A DNA stretch of 64,000 bases from Erodium maritimum (taxonomy: Eukaryota > Streptophyta > Magnoliopsida > Geraniales > Geraniaceae): NCBI GenBank assembly GCA_963921825.1, contig OY997595.1:15369228-15433227 (forward strand), given 5' to 3'. Under the pieces are notes generated by a model. The model made no database searches, was not told where the DNA came from, and saw nothing but the letters and a program-made list of their open reading frames with translations. Shown one piece after another: positions 21,101 through 33,088 of this stretch; positions within the stretch are counted from its first letter, which is position 1, and every line of letters begins with the position of its first letter. A program made the position numbers and the translations under genes.

Positions 21101-22773
21101 CTTGGAAGAACTTTGTATTACGGTCTACATCTGTCATCCAGTGTTGCTTTGCTCCCTGTCTCCAAAAAGCCCCTTTTTTAATCTAGAGATATGTTGTACT
21201 GAATTTGTAAAGCCATATGTTTGTGAATGCTTGTATGATTTCTTTTACCATTCAGTAACTAATATCTTTTTCATATCTAAGTATCCTCCGGGAAAGAGCA
21301 TTGTAAACTTCCTTACAACATTTGTCCAATACTTCTCCCGTCTCCTTTGTTTTAGCTAGAATGGATCAGTTATCCGGTTCCCCCACCGTGTTTTGGATCA
21401 GGTGGCCGCATTCTGGATCATCTGCCAAAATGTTCTCAAAACGAAAATGCTGTGAGCTCGTAGGTTCCACTCTTCTCTCTATATCGAAAATGATAGGTAG
21501 ATGATCTGAAGTGGATATATCCATACTGTCAAGGTGCGCTTGAGGCCACCTATGGTTAAGACCCGGGGAAATGATGACTCTATCTAGTTGGACCTCCATC
21601 CACGTAGCATGTTCACTACCGCTGAGCAATGTATATTCGTACCCCTGTAATGGTATGTCATGTATCACCAGATCGCTTAAAGCATCCATAAATGAGTTGA
21701 TAAGCACTTCGGGGTATGTGTCACCTCCTTTCTTTTATTTCTAGTGAAGAATGTCGTTCAGATATCTCATTAACAACCATTCCTCCCCTGAAGTTGTCCC
21801 GCGAAGCTCTCTATTAGCCTCCCCATAGATCCCCGAAAAACGGAAAGCATCAACTCCCGCCCCTCGATTGACACTGTCTATAAATCGGTGGCCCGAGTCC
21901 CTTATCGAAACTTTCACCTCATCCGTCCATAGTAGCATTAGACCCCCCCTAGTGGCCCCTAGTTGGTACCTCTCACACACCCGACAGTCCCAACTCTAAT
22001 TTCAAGGTCTCCATTCGACTCTCCTTAGCCAACGTTTCACATAGAAAAATGGCTTGGGGTTTTACGCGTCGAATTACCCCCTTCATGTACTCCACCGAAG
22101 CCAGTTTTCCAAGTACTCTGCAATTCCATGACATCATTTTCATGGTGTTGAGCTATTCAGGGATCCTAGAATTTAACTACTCAAATCAAAACTCGTGACC
22201 AAATGTCTGTGAGACCTACACAAAAATATGATAACCAGACCCTCGCAAATGACTCGCCCAAATATGAGATCTCCTTTTCCGATAACCCTTATTCTCTGGT
22301 CGGCGCCGAAGCTCAGAAAAAGAACAATGGATGGAACCGAAATCCTCAACGTCTCTCCCACTTTCCCTCGCCGATATCCCACACCAAAGCCTAAATCGAC
22401 TAAGCAATACCAGACCAGACGAGGAGTAAAACTCCTCATGTTCTGGCTCTACCCACCGGCAAACAACACAACCACCCAAGAGCAATCGCTCAACCGGAAA
22501 TGGGGCTAAGGGACGTCGGTCACCACCAGAACTAGACCCAACCACGAGACAAAGCTCGGTAACGCCAACGATGGCTAAAATCACATGAGAAAATCGAAGG
22601 AGGAAAGACACAATAGTACCTGGTTGACTTCACCGTTGTCGGGAGATCATGAAACGCCCCCCCCTAAGGCCACAGCAACGCCTCCACCAAATATGCAGAA
22701 GCCATCCATACTAGGGCCGACAGAGCGATGAAATATTCGAACTAGTAGGAATGGTTTCAACTTTTTAGTAACC
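18115..22773 (-). mobile_element. 5'-truncated L1-type LINE
   Basis: The matching 10-mer CTATATCCAT lies at 18105-18114 and 22774-22783 and brackets the element. On the minus strand the 3' end reads CGTACTTTCTCAAAAG followed by AAAAAA (18115-18130). Upstream of ORF2, 22145-22773 should be the end of ORF1, but I recognise no domain there. At about 4.66 kb it is shorter than a full plant L1 (usually 6-7 kb), so it was truncated at insertion. Confidence 0.75.
18190..22143 (-). pseudogene. LINE ORF2 remnant: endonuclease, reverse transcriptase, RNase H
   Basis: The start at 22143 encodes MKMMSWNCRVLGKL, the typical N-terminus of an apurinic-type endonuclease. Next come GGLMLLWTDEVKV (about 21930) and SDHLPIIFDIE (about 21490), from its core and end. 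The reverse transcriptase shows MGPNKSLGPDGLNPFFYQKY (about 20811-20878), GIRQGDPLSPYMFLF (about 20280) and the catalytic FFADD at 20146-20160, followed at once by a stop. Downstream are GQVVNLQK.SLFFS (about 20050), GGLGFRNLQ.FN..LLGKQLW (about 19640-19580, start of the zf-RVT-type region) and an RNase H-like DGALFVE stretch (about 18570). Many stops and frameshifts show it is dead. Confidence 0.85.
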
Positions 22774-22897
22774 CTATATCCATGCTTAGGGATGTGAAAT
22801 CAACCTTCTTATTGAATATGGTTAGGATTCAATGAGTATGTATCACAACTCAAATACTAATTACTTACTGTCTGTTTGTACTAAAAACGTAAATTCT

Positions 22898-24153
22898 TTT
22901 TTTGAACAAAAAGATTCATTAATAAATTAACAAATCTTACAAATCGAACCGAACCAAACAAGCGTTGTATCCACCTGTCGGTCTCGGGAATCCGAAAGAC
23001 GACTAGCGAAATGAATAGCTCTCAAATAGGGCGACGCAGAGCCTAGATAAACAACTACCAGGCCGTTCTTTCTTATAGGCGTTATGGAGAGATCCGTCGA
23101 TAAAAAGACCTGACCGGACACGCCACTAAAGGAAACAGCCACACCTGCCGGAGATCCACGATCCCAGCAGGGGGAACAAACCAAAACATACAAAAATACA
23201 TATAAAATAAACAACAAACGACGAACATGAACTACTCTCGACCAGACTCCTATGTCTGGGGTTAAGATTGGAGCGAGGGGGAGAGGTGGACGGCGCCGAC
23301 GGACACAGATCTTATCCACTTGGGGCGGGTGCATTGGACTGATCGGGAGAGCATAATAAGCAGGAGCAAACGGCTCAGACTGCGGGTCTCCGACGAAAAA
23401 TGGGAACAAATCTGACCGCCTTGATGGAAGAGCGTGGAAAAGAGCATCGGTCGGAGGCGCTCGTAACTTCGTCGTCAAAATGCCGACCGTCGTCGGTAGG
23501 GGCGAAGCGGGTGAGAGGTATGCCGACAAATCTGACCGGCTTGAGTGTCAGGCCAGCAGATCTGGTCGGCGAGGTGGGAGAGCAGCAGCCTAGGGGAGAT
23601 CGAAGGACAGAGAGGTCGGTCGCGGCCGTCAACAAAGAGGACAACGCCGACTGTTGTCGGCAGGGACTAGGGTTGTAGCGGGGTGGGGTTTTTCCGGCAG
23701 ATCTGACCGGCTGGACTGCTGGGCCGGTAGATCTTCCTGGAAAAGAGGAGGAGGAGCGGCTTGGGCGGAGGGCAGAGGTGGCCGGAGGGGGTGGCGGCAC
23801 AAGGCCGGCTGTGGGTTGTAGCGGAATGAGGTTTTTCCAGCAGATCTGACCGGCTGGAGTGTTGGGCCGACAGATCTGCCCGAAAAGGAGAAGGAGGAGC
23901 GGCTTGGGCGGAGGGCGGAGGTGGTCGGACGGGGTGGCGGCGGTACAAGATCGGCTGTGCTCTGGTGGAGACTCGAGGCAGACGGACGGAGGCGGCAACA
24001 GACGGACAGCTGTGGTGGAGAGCTCCACCGGCAGCCCTTGTGGTCGGAACCACGGTGGCCGTCGACTGAGGCGGCGCGAGAGTGCACAGGGACCAGATAG
24101 GGTTCGCGCTTTTGCAGAGAGAGAAAAAATCTCCTTTCACTATAGACTTTCTT
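22898..24153 (-). mobile_element. Non-LTR retroposon (minus), GC-rich
   Basis: A 17-bp duplication with one mismatch flanks it: ctaaaaacgtaaattct (22881-22897) and ctaaaaacgtgaattct (24154-24170). A T-rich stretch at 22898-22903 is the A tail. The minus strand begins with a pyrimidine-rich leader near 24150 and has long overlapping frames (23375-24028, 23667-24140) rich in Pro, Ser and Arg that look like GC-skew artefacts rather than proteins. Confidence 0.75.
23498..23980. repeat. Tandem repeat of about 143 bp in the retroposon
   Basis: GTTTTTCCGGCAGATCTGAC at 23688 recurs as GTTTTTCCAGCAGATCTGAC at 23831, with the following GAGGAGCGGCTTGGGCGGAG block also repeated. A more diverged third copy, with AATCTGACCGGCTTGAGTG, starts near 23525. 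Confidence 0.7.
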
Positions 24154-24307
24154 CTAAAAACGTGAATTCTAATATTTGTAAATAAATATAAATGAATGTG
24201 GTTATCATCTTATTTTACTATATATTATGATGGGAGAAGCCTGCATTATTTGGTTGACTATTCTTTTGGTGGAAATATAAATAATAAGTTGACTTTGGGT
24301 TCAATAA

Positions 24308-24550
24308 TCAAATTTGGTTCAAGGCATGAAAAAGGAAGCACCAGAAAGATACTCGTGGCTTAGGAGTTAGGATAGCTCCTACTTCACTAGGAACCCAATA
24401 AGGCCTCCCAGTGGAACAAATCACATGTATTAAATATGCAGCTAATAATCTAAATGCACTTGGTTGTTGTGACCCAACCCAAAGCTTTGGCATTGATTTG
24501 CCTTCTCTTTTTGCTTGCAACCCACCACCAACTAGTCCTTTTGTTCTCAT
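24308..24550 (-). CDS. Small open frame of unknown meaning
   Basis: An 80-codon frame (MRTKGLVGGGLQAKREGKSM...) with balanced, protein-like composition, lying in AT-rich DNA without transposon marks. I do not recognise it and see no domain or signal peptide. A CTTATAAAG stretch near 24768 could be a TATA box on the minus strand about 220 bp upstream. It may be a lineage-specific small gene, an exon, or chance. Confidence 0.2.
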   Translation of the reverse strand: MRTKGLVGGGLQAKREGKSMPKLWVGSQQPSAFRLLAAYLIHVICSTGRPYWVPSEVGAILTPKPRVSFWCFLFHALNQI

Positions 24551-25069
24551 TTGCTATACTTTTTGTTGTTAGCTTTTTAATGTGCATACATTTTCCCATG
24601 TTTGCAACTTATTAGGGATTGTATATACATGATTACAAGGACCAAATGTTAGGTTCTTACCTAAAATCTTCTTAACTAGTGACCTTATCTTGGGGTGACC
24701 CCTCTCCCTAGCTAGCTTTGCTTAGGTAGCAACCCAAAACCATCATTCATCCTCCCCTTTATCAACTTTATAAGTGGTCTATTAAGGTATATCACGGGTA
24801 TATTTTTTTGTCCGTATATTTTATCCCAGTTATAATTAATTTTATATTTATTTTCTTCTAACGATTGACTTTATTGATTTAGATGAACACATAGTCAAAA
24901 GTTACTGTGGTTTATCTCTAATAAGTCATCTAAACCACTCATGTGGAGTGATTAATTATAATCGAACATTACAAATATGATATAATTAAGAGATAATTAC
25001 AAGTAAAATTAATAAAGTTCAGTGCTCGCTCTAGGGTTTGTAACCATATATCCTTTCAGTGCTAACACA
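24551..25069. other. AT-rich intergenic DNA
   Basis: No gene seen. It ends where the leader of the next LINE ORF1 remnant begins, near 25020. Confidence 0.3.
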
Positions 25070-27130
25070 ATGACGGTGAAAGATAGAGGTCCAGCCTCAC
25101 AGACACCCTGTCCGACCCACGGCGACGTACCCACCTCTCCTTGTCCTCTGCCATCAGTCTTGTCCAGCTTTGTAGGGGCGATGAATCAGGTCATGGAGTT
25201 TTCTGCCCAGACGGGCTCTTCCGGAGACTCGAGTCAGAGCAAGCAGCCTCTGGCAAAGATCCCTCTTGGATCGGCTGCGGGGCAACGTGCAATGAACGTC
25301 AAAAAAGAGGCCTTGGCCGGGACAACAACTCCTCCACATTGTTCCACCTGTGTGCTCTCTTTCTCTCGGGTCGCTTTCTCTCCACCACCTCTGGTGTTTT
25401 AGGCGAGGGACATGGGGGAAACAGAGATACGACGCTGCTGGGCTCGGTGGGGGACGAAGACACCGAGGGCGGGGACACAAACCTCATGGGTGATGGAGGC
25501 CTGGGCTTTCTAGAGACGATGTTAGATTCAGGAATGGCATATACCAGGGTTTCCGACAGCAACGCCTCAACGCTTCAGGGAGGCCAGACCAGAGACACCG
25601 ACAAGGTGACGACGCCGAGAGGTGGACCACCAAATTAAGGTTATTTAGTCACTAAAGGACCAGAGGAGGAGTGATGGGTTGCTCCGAGGTGGGTTTGCTA
25701 AGATTGGGAAAGGAAAAGGCCCAATGGGCCTATGAGTTGTAGGGCTAGGCTTTGGGTATGACTATGGATCTCCTCTGACAACCAGACCGGATCAAGTTGG
25801 ATCTATTCGAGGATATATGGGTAGATGACATTTCCTCAACCGAGTGTCACTACAAGGAGGTCCAAGAATGAGTTAGAGTCAGTAGGACCACCAAGGCCGA
25901 GGAAAGGACCCTATCAGAAGGGAGGAAGATGACCATAAAAAATTGGGTGACATGGATACAAGGATGGGAGGACTTGCTATCCGGGAGGTAGTGGTACCTC
26001 CATCATAGATTTACGGCGGGGGGCTCAACTTCTCGTATACAGTCGTCGCAAAGGTTGTAATCATGAAGAATTTCTTTTGGAAGACCTTGGTCAATTAATT
26101 ATGCGACCTCTATCAGTTATATGATGTAGAAGCCCGCCCTATGGAGGATGGGCGGTGAGCTTCTTCGTCAGGACTGCATGGGAACGAATTCGTGTCATGG
26201 TTGGGGAACCATATGCCTTTTGACAATATTTAATACTATTTGCGAAGATGAGACCCCACATGAGGCTCTGAGATATGACCTTTACACATTTCTCAGTCTG
26301 GACGCGCACCTCTATCCTTCCGATGGGAGCGTGGAAAAGGGGCATGGGCTTTTAGTTGGGCAGCGCACTTGGTATCTTCTTGGCGGTGGACGACGATGCC
26401 AATGGTATGTGGTGGGGGACTTTATGAGGATCAAGATCCGAATGGACATTTGAATGCCTCTTCAAAGCCAGTTATGTATCCGCTTGACAGAATCTCAGGT
26501 ACAGACATTACTTCATATCTCATATGAACGCCTACCGAACCACTATCTTGGGTGTAGTTGTGTTGGACATCTGTTGTTTGCTTTCCCCTTTGACGAAGGG
26601 CACAAGGGTCCGTTTCTTCGATCCTTGGAGGATCCATGATTAGTCTGTTTCGGGGCACGACAAGGAAGGGTAGTCCCGGGTACAAACTAGGCTGACCTTA
26701 GGGGATCTCCAAGACAACCGACCCCTAATTTTACACATGTGACCATAAGACAGACTGACCGGAAGGAAAAAAAAGGCGACAACAGAGGATGCTCACCTTT
26801 AGGTCGGGACCAATCTTTCCGCGTCAATAACAATCAGCCGACCCGGTCTCGGAGGCACAAGACCGATCTTTTCCCATCATAGGGGATCACCCAAAATTCC
26901 GGAGGGAACCTTCATTGCGAGGCAGAGGTCCTCAGAGCCACCCACTACAACTCAAAGGCTATTCTCATTCCTTGCCAAGGAGTCGGGCGGATGAACACCC
27001 AGATCATCCCCGACACCTAGCCACAACCTCCTTCCCACCAAGAAGCAAGCGATTTACAAGGGAGGACCAAGAATTGGAGATAGAGGGGTTTACTAGCTCC
27101 GAGGGGGTGTCTAGATCAGCGACCGGGCTA
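25070..27130 (+). pseudogene. LINE ORF1 remnant (plus), cut by the TR-GAG element
   Basis: A likely start at 25070 (MTVKDRGPAS...) opens a Ser/Thr/Pro-rich N-terminal part that runs through two frames to 25638. Further on, frames near 26270-26440 resemble the second half of a DUF4283 region (QLGS.LG.FLAVDDDANGM), and 26520-26580 encodes YERLPNHYLGCSCVGHLL, a zinc knuckle of the plant LINE type with altered cysteines. Stops and frameshifts are frequent. The gypsy insertion at 27138 ends it; the sequence after 36194 is its former continuation. Confidence 0.6.
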
Positions 27131-27137
27131 CAAGCAC

Positions 27138-30100
27138 TGTAAAGTCCCGAAAATTTAATTGTCTTTACGGGTTTTAATTGACGGGATTGGGAAGCGGTTC
27201 GAAAAGTCAAAAAAAAAAAAAAATTCAGAAGGCTGGACCGGGCGGGCCAGACCCGGCCCAAGCTGCAGACCCGGATAGCCCGGCCCACTTACCAGGCCTG
27301 CCTATTTAAGGGCAATTTTAGGGTCAAACCCTAAAATTCCCTTCCTCTCTCTCGCTACTCAGCCGCAGCCACCCTCCCCCACTCCTTCCTCTTCGTCGTC
27401 TCCGACCCCTCCTTCCGATCCGGTCTCCGGCGACCTCCCACGTCCGGCCAGCTCCTCCCACTCCTCGTCTCCTCTTCCCCGTCTCTCCCTCCCGAGCTAC
27501 CGGAGCCACCGCCGCCCTCGTCCTCTCCTTCCTCCTCCGTCGCCGGCCGCCACCGGCCGTCCCCGACCCTCACCTCCGTCCTCCTCACCTCCTCCGCCCA
27601 ACCACGCCAGCGCCGACCGAGCCCGAGCTCGCCGTCCGACCCTCCTCCCTCACCAGATCCGTCCAACCACGCCGCCGTCAATCCGCCGTCCCCGAGCTCC
27701 CCACGCCGTCTTCCTCAGCCGTGCTCGACTCCGGCGCGTTCGACAGATCCGGGACGAAGCCTCCATGGCCGTCCGGATCTGAGCCGAGAAGAGTCCAGCC
27801 GTGCACCGCCGTACCCGTCGTCGTGCACCGCCGTGCGCCGCCGCCGCCCTTGCCGTCCCTTCTCTACGGTTAGGCCCCGGCCGACGCCGCCTCGCCGGCG
27901 GCCGACCGGTTCGAAACCGAACCTCTATTTTTTTTTCCCGTCTTCGAACTATTGTAAATCGGGATTTGTTGTAACAAACAAAGAAAGTGAAATAAAACCT
28001 TTTCGATTTAGTTTGGATCTGTTTAGTGTTAAAATTGTTAATGAAATCGTTTAATATTTGATTAAACCCGCTAATGGAATTGATTAATATTTGGAACGGT
28101 TTTTGAATCGAAAAGGGAACAATTAAATCAGATTGGAGTAAAAGATGGATTTTGGATCTGCTTCGGTTGAATCGAAATCATTGTTTTGGAAAGAAAAGGT
28201 TGTAAACGAAAATCGATTTAAGAAAAAGGGGATTTAAAATAAAAAGGACTTAAAATCAAGTCGGTTTTAAAAAACGGTTTTAAATCGAGGAATTTTGTGA
28301 ATCTAAGCTGTAAACGGGATTTAGGGACGGTTGTTCAAAAACCGAACCAAATTCATCTTGGGCTCAAAGATCGGAACAGAATCAGATTTGAAATAAAAAG
28401 GGAATTCGTTTTAAAATAAAAACCGTTCTATTTTGAATAAAGGGTTATTAATCGGATGTAGGAACGACTCTGGAACTCTGGGTAAAATGAACTGCTATTT
28501 GGATTTAAAAGGGAACAAAAGCGGACCGCTGAATCGGACCTCGGGATTCGTGCATTGGGACCGTGCCTCGCATGCACCGGTTTCGGTGCTCGGTACTCAA
28601 ACCCGATTCACCGTGACCCCGCTTTTATCCTGCTCGAGTTTAAAGGACAACTGTCGTTTTTAGACGGATTTAATCGTGACCTTTAGATTAACCTGGGAAC
28701 CGCCTCTAATTTATGGCTTTCGTGTTATCCTTAGCGTCTGACTTCGATCGAAGTGAAGCCCGGAGGTAGCGAGCCAGAACGTCAGCAGCTAGGAAGCGTA
28801 GCGGTTGCTTTTCAGTTGAGGTAGGGAAAAGTAGCCGGATCTCGGCCCTGATTAGGGAAAGTTAATAGTAGAATTGCATGTGACACCGGGGTGTCGTGGG
28901 TTGAGTAGATTTATTTAATTATTAGAAATGCATGATACGGGATTGTAGCGTTTATGAGAAAAGCATGTGACACTTAGTAGTGTCGTAGGAGCAGAGAACT
29001 TAGCGTTAATTGAATTACTGGAGGCATATGACCATGCCCGGAGGTTGATTGTTTATTTTGGTGTCTTGGGCGGCCTTGAGAGCCCGTGTTTTATTATCGA
29101 GTTTTGGGTGGCCTTGAGAGCCCGTATTATTATTGTCGAGTCTGGGGTGGCCATAAGAGCCGTGTTATTATTCGTGTTTGGGTGGCCATGAGAGCCCGTA
29201 CTTTACTGTTGGCGTTTTAGCTGGCTTACGAGTTAGAGTCTCGGTAAGTTGCAAGCGTGTTTTATGGCTGGTGTCTTGGGAGGCCGTGAGTGCCCGTGGG
29301 GCTGTTGAGTCCGAGTTTTACTGTTAGTGTCTTGGTGGCCATGAGTGCCTATGAGTGTTGAACCTGTGTTGTCATTGGTTGTGAACTTGTTTGTGATTGT
29401 GTTTGTGGTTACCGGAGGTTGGGGGCCCGCTTCCTGAAACGGGGGTCCACGAGCACACGCGTCTGCATGTTCAGACGGGGTAGGGGGCCCGCCCGCCAAC
29501 AAAGGGGTCCTGGCCGCGCGTGTGTGGTTTGGGTTTGTGAGCGTACCTTGGCTGGCTTATGGGTTATAGTCCCAGTAAGTTGCAGCATTTTCCGGCTGGC
29601 TTATGGGTTAGAGTCCCAGTAAGTTGCAGTATTTTCCGACTGGCTTATGGGTTAGAGTCCCGGTAAGTTGCAGCATTCTTGGGTTGGCCTGACCGGGTTA
29701 GAGTCCCGGGAGGGCGTTCTTGGCAGCTGGTTTGCGATCCTTTGCGATCTTGTTTGGTATTGCGTGGTTGTCAGTCGTGTCTTTGGAGGAGGTCGGCAAT
29801 CGTAGTGTGAGGTCTACATCACGTGTCCGAATGTTGAGTCAGTTGAGGAAGGTACTGGTCGTGTGTGTGTCTTTTGGGTCGTGGTTGGTGTCACCGGCTT
29901 TGTCTGCTAAGTATGCCGTAGTCAGTCTGTTATTCGTGGTGGTGAGCGAACGCTCACCCCTAGCTGCTTTTCCTACAGGTACCGTTCGTGGGACGGACTA
30001 GGTGAGCTCTCGAAGCTTGTGGAGCTAGGAGCGGAGTCCGGGTTTTGTCTTTTTAGTCTAGCGACGGATACCTCGCCTTTTGTCCGCTTGTGGGACGTTT

Positions 30101-30233
30101 TTGTTGATTTGTAATTATCCTTTGTTGAACTAAATTGTTATTGTAAATTGTTTTAATGGAAATGTTTGCAAAGTGTTTTCTTATTCTAAACGTTCGCGTC
30201 CCGAGTTCGGTTTACTGAAATCGGGGCGTGACA
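27138..30233 (+). repeat. 5' LTR of the TR-GAG element
   Basis: 3096 bp. A TATA-like TATTTAAG lies at 27304-27311 after a GC-rich upstream part, and the likely R region follows (CTTCCTCTCTCTCGCTACTC). Short sub-repeats occur: GGTGGCC.TGAGAGCCCGT at 29060-29200 and GGCTGGCTTATGGGTTAGAG with AGTAAGTTGCAG at 29540-29680. The open frames in it are not genes. Confidence 0.95.
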
Positions 30234-30236
30234 GCT

Positions 30237-30248
30237 TGGTATCAGAGC
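30237..30248 (+). other. Primer-binding site for initiator tRNA-Met
   Basis: TGGTATCAGAGC, three bases after the 5' LTR, is complementary to the 3' end of plant initiator tRNA-Met. Confidence 0.9.
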
Positions 30249-31613
30249 TCGAGGTTTCACACCTCGGACTGTCCGTCAATTAGGTGGGGAGAGTCGAGTC
30301 AGTAAAGTCCCGCCGTGCGTTGGGTACGTAGGTCGGGAACCGTGTGTAAACCCTTAATGCCTTGAGTTTTGTTTTGTCTGTGTGTATGTGCAGTACGGGG
30401 TTACTGGCATACTTTTTGTGTGTGCTGCGTGAAACGTTTTTAAGCTGTCGTGGGTCGACTCAGGAGCGCTCCTGTAGTCGAACGTGACGGTGCTGATGTC
30501 AAGTCGGTACAACGTAGTTCGGGGACGCCTGGACCGGGTTGTAACCACCTGATGTCAAGAATTGAGGTTTTAATGAAGTGGAGAAAACATTAGAAGAAAT
30601 TTGAGTGTTTTGATTTTGTTTGACGCCGTGGGCGTGTGTGTCTGATTGTGTTAGGCTCGGTGGGCGTGTCTTGATTTTGTGTGACGCCGTGGGCGTTTGT
30701 GTTTGACTTCGATTGGCCCTGTGGGCATATTGTGATTGTTGTTGGTTGGCCCGGTGGGCGCTGTAGACTTTGGTTGGCCCGGTGGGCGGGTGTCGTCGTT
30801 GTTGTTGTTATGGGCACTTGGCCGGTTTTGCTTGTTCGTGGTTTAGTCGGGTTTTGTGGTACGTGTTGGGTCGTTTTGGTGGTAATTTGTCCGCGATGCA
30901 CGAGTGTGCGGGTAGCCAAGAGTCTGGTAGAATACGAGTACCCTAGGGTAAGAGTTCGTTTCGTTGTGCGTTTAGGATTGTGGCTGTGTGACTCGGTTTG
31001 TGTTCGTGGTTATGGGTTGTAGAGGCCGTAGGCCTGGGTACGGTTGGACCGTGTTGAGTTTTGCGCTTACGTATTAGTATACTTAAGGCTTTAATAGCGC
31101 GAGCCGTGGTGTCTTACTGTTTGAGGACGTGTTTCCCGGGTCGAGGTTCGTCACACTCGAGGGAGTACTTGAGGTGTTGTTAGCATGGACGGTGGGATGT
31201 TTGACTTCAGTTTGGTGTTGGTGTTTTGCCCTGACTAGAGTGGTAAGTCTTTGGTGCGTTACTAGTATGCCATAACCGAGCGGGTGTCCGTGGAGGTGAG
31301 CTTAACGCTCATCCCCTTTACTACTTTTTCCGCAAGGGACGAGTAGCGAACACTGGCTTGGTTGCGGAAAGTTATAAGTAAATGCATAAAGGACTGGTTG
31401 AGAGCTTAATGTACGTTGGTGTGGTCAAAAATTGAAGCTTCGCTTACGCGTTATGATGTTTAAAGTATGATTAGCGTGAACAGTGTGGCGTTTCGTAGAA
31501 AATATGTTGGGGTAGACGTAGACCGTGTGAACGTTAGTGTCTTCAAGCTTGTCGTCTTTTTTTGGAGTTCGCAAACTGAACGTTTGCGTGTATCCGTGCA
31601 GAGGATATTGTTT
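30249..31613 (+). other. Long untranslated leader of the TR-GAG element
   Basis: About 1.36 kb between primer site and gag with no conserved frame. It contains GTTGGCCCGGTGGGCG-type repeats at about 30690-30790. Packaging and dimerisation signals would be expected here but cannot be pointed to. Confidence 0.5.
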
Positions 31614-33041
31614 ATGGCTCGCGGAAGGCGCGGACGAGCATCAGGAACACGGGGTCAAGCACCCACGCGAGGCCGGCGGGGGCGGTCAGCGGGGGCACCA
31701 GGGAGGGTGCCAGCCGTCGAGCCCGTCGACTACGCGGAGGCACGGGGCACTCCTGTTGGAGAAGACGGGAGAAGTGATGCGGGACCATCTGCAGGTACCC
31801 CCAGTGTTCCGCCAGTCGCGGACCCTCCAGTGATGACTGCCCTAGGTGAGCTTACCAGGACCGTTCAGAGTTTGGTGGCGGTCATCGCCAGCCGAGAGTC
31901 GGCTTCGCCAGCACCAGAGGCAGCCGCAGTCCCAGTGAGGGCCGCTCAGACAGAGGATCTTACCTCCCGAGCGCTACTCGATTTCCTGAAGCTCGGGATA
32001 CCTGTTTTTGTCGGGGAGCCAAATCCCGACCTAGCCGAGCGATGGATAGAGCAGGTCACACGAGACCTGGACACTTTGGGTGTCGAGGATGGCCGTCGGA
32101 GAGTGTCTTTCGCGGTCCATCAGCTGAGAGACAGCGCCTACCACTGGTGGGGGCGGGTGAAGGACACAGTCGGATACGACTACAGCGTATTCCAGGAGGT
32201 ATTCATGGCACAGTACTTTCCCGAGTCGGCTCGGCTGGAGCGACATCGGCAATTCTTAGACCTGGAGCAGGGAGAGATGACAGTGGCACAGTACGAGGCC
32301 AGGTTCACAGCCTTGGCCAGATTCGCGCCAGAGATGGTGATGACCGAGAAGAACCGTTGCTTGCGGTTCCAGGGAGGACTGAGTCTGGGGATTCGGAACC
32401 AGATTCTCGCCTTGAGACTGAGGAAGTACACAGATCTCGTGGACACCGCAGCGACGGTGGAGCAGGGTATCCGGGATGCGGACAGGACCCGTGAGGTCCG
32501 ACAGCGGCCGACCAGCTTTGCAGGGCCGTCCGAGTCACGAGACCCTCGAAGACAGAGGACCACGGGATCCTTCCGACCACAGGCTCATCAGGATGAACCG
32601 AGACAACAGGGATCGATGGCGTCAGTGGGGCCAGTCGCTTCGAGGACACAGCTGGGATGCTTTAACTGCGGGCAGCTAGACCACATGCAGCGAGAGTGTC
32701 CGATGAACACCGGGCCGAGGGCCGACGAGACCAGGTGTCACCGGTGCGGCCGCGTTGGGCACACTATCGGCCAGTGCTATGAGCCGTTGGGGGCAACGAC
32801 AGTGCGACAATCCCAGAAATCGCGCCCTCGTCAGAGCCAACGGTCGAGGTTTTCGCAGCCGTCGACGAGCGGGCCAGCTCCGAGACAGGAGCGGAGCTAT
32901 GGATATCCAGCAGTTAGTGCGCCGAGCCAGAGGCAGCAGGCGCCAGCGGGGAGAATGTACGCGGTTACCGATTCCCGGGCCCCGGGATCCTCTACCTACC
33001 GCGAGACCTATCAGGGTACGTGTTTATTGTGCCTTTTATGA
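31614..33041 (+). CDS. gag: Gag polyprotein of the TR-GAG element
   Basis: Intact. I prefer the ATG at 31614 (MARGRRGRASG..., 475 aa), whose Arg-rich start is typical of plant gypsy Gag; the same frame opens earlier at 31467. After a disordered N-terminus, the capsid-type Retrotrans_gag domain spans roughly residues 120-285, with ERWIEQV, HQLRDSAYHWW, FMAQYFPES and ARFTALARFAPEM. Two zinc knuckles follow, CFNCGQLDHMQREC and CHRCGRVGHTIGQC, both full CX2CX4HX4C. Gag forms the particle and binds the RNA. The frame ends QGTCLLCLL-stop only 34 bp before the polypurine tract, with no pol after it. Confidence 0.93.
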   Translation: MARGRRGRASGTRGQAPTRGRRGRSAGAPGRVPAVEPVDYAEARGTPVGEDGRSDAGPSAGTPSVPPVADPPVMTALGELTRTVQSLVAVIASRESASPAPEAAAVPVRAAQTEDLTSRALLDFLKLGIPVFVGEPNPDLAERWIEQVTRDLDTLGVEDGRRRVSFAVHQLRDSAYHWWGRVKDTVGYDYSVFQEVFMAQYFPESARLERHRQFLDLEQGEMTVAQYEARFTALARFAPEMVMTEKNRCLRFQGGLSLGIRNQILALRLRKYTDLVDTAATVEQGIRDADRTREVRQRPTSFAGPSESRDPRRQRTTGSFRPQAHQDEPRQQGSMASVGPVASRTQLGCFNCGQLDHMQRECPMNTGPRADETRCHRCGRVGHTIGQCYEPLGATTVRQSQKSRPRQSQRSRFSQPSTSGPAPRQERSYGYPAVSAPSQRQQAPAGRMYAVTDSRAPGSSTYRETYQGTCLLCLL

Positions 33042-33075
33042 GCGTTGTTCTAAATTTCGCGGACGAAATTCCTTT

Positions 33076-33088
33076 AAGGGGGGTAGAC
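33076..33088 (+). other. Polypurine tract of the TR-GAG element
   Basis: AAGGGGGGTAGAC directly before the 3' LTR, the plus-strand primer. The same block in inverted form borders elements 2, 3 and 4. Confidence 0.9.

Noticed and set aside
23375..24140. Three overlapping frames of 150-217 codons
   Set aside because: Pro/Ser/Arg-rich in every frame of a GC-rich minisatellite, which gives open frames by composition.
24660..24720. A TAS3-like site near GTGACCTTATCTTGGGG
   Set aside because: It shares only a few bases with the tasiARF sequence and has no second site or miR390-like target nearby.
27324..27681. Overlapping Arg/Gly-rich minus-strand frames, repeated at 33279-33636
   Set aside because: They are inside both LTRs in GC-rich promoter-proximal DNA and run against the element's own transcript; identical copies only reflect LTR identity.
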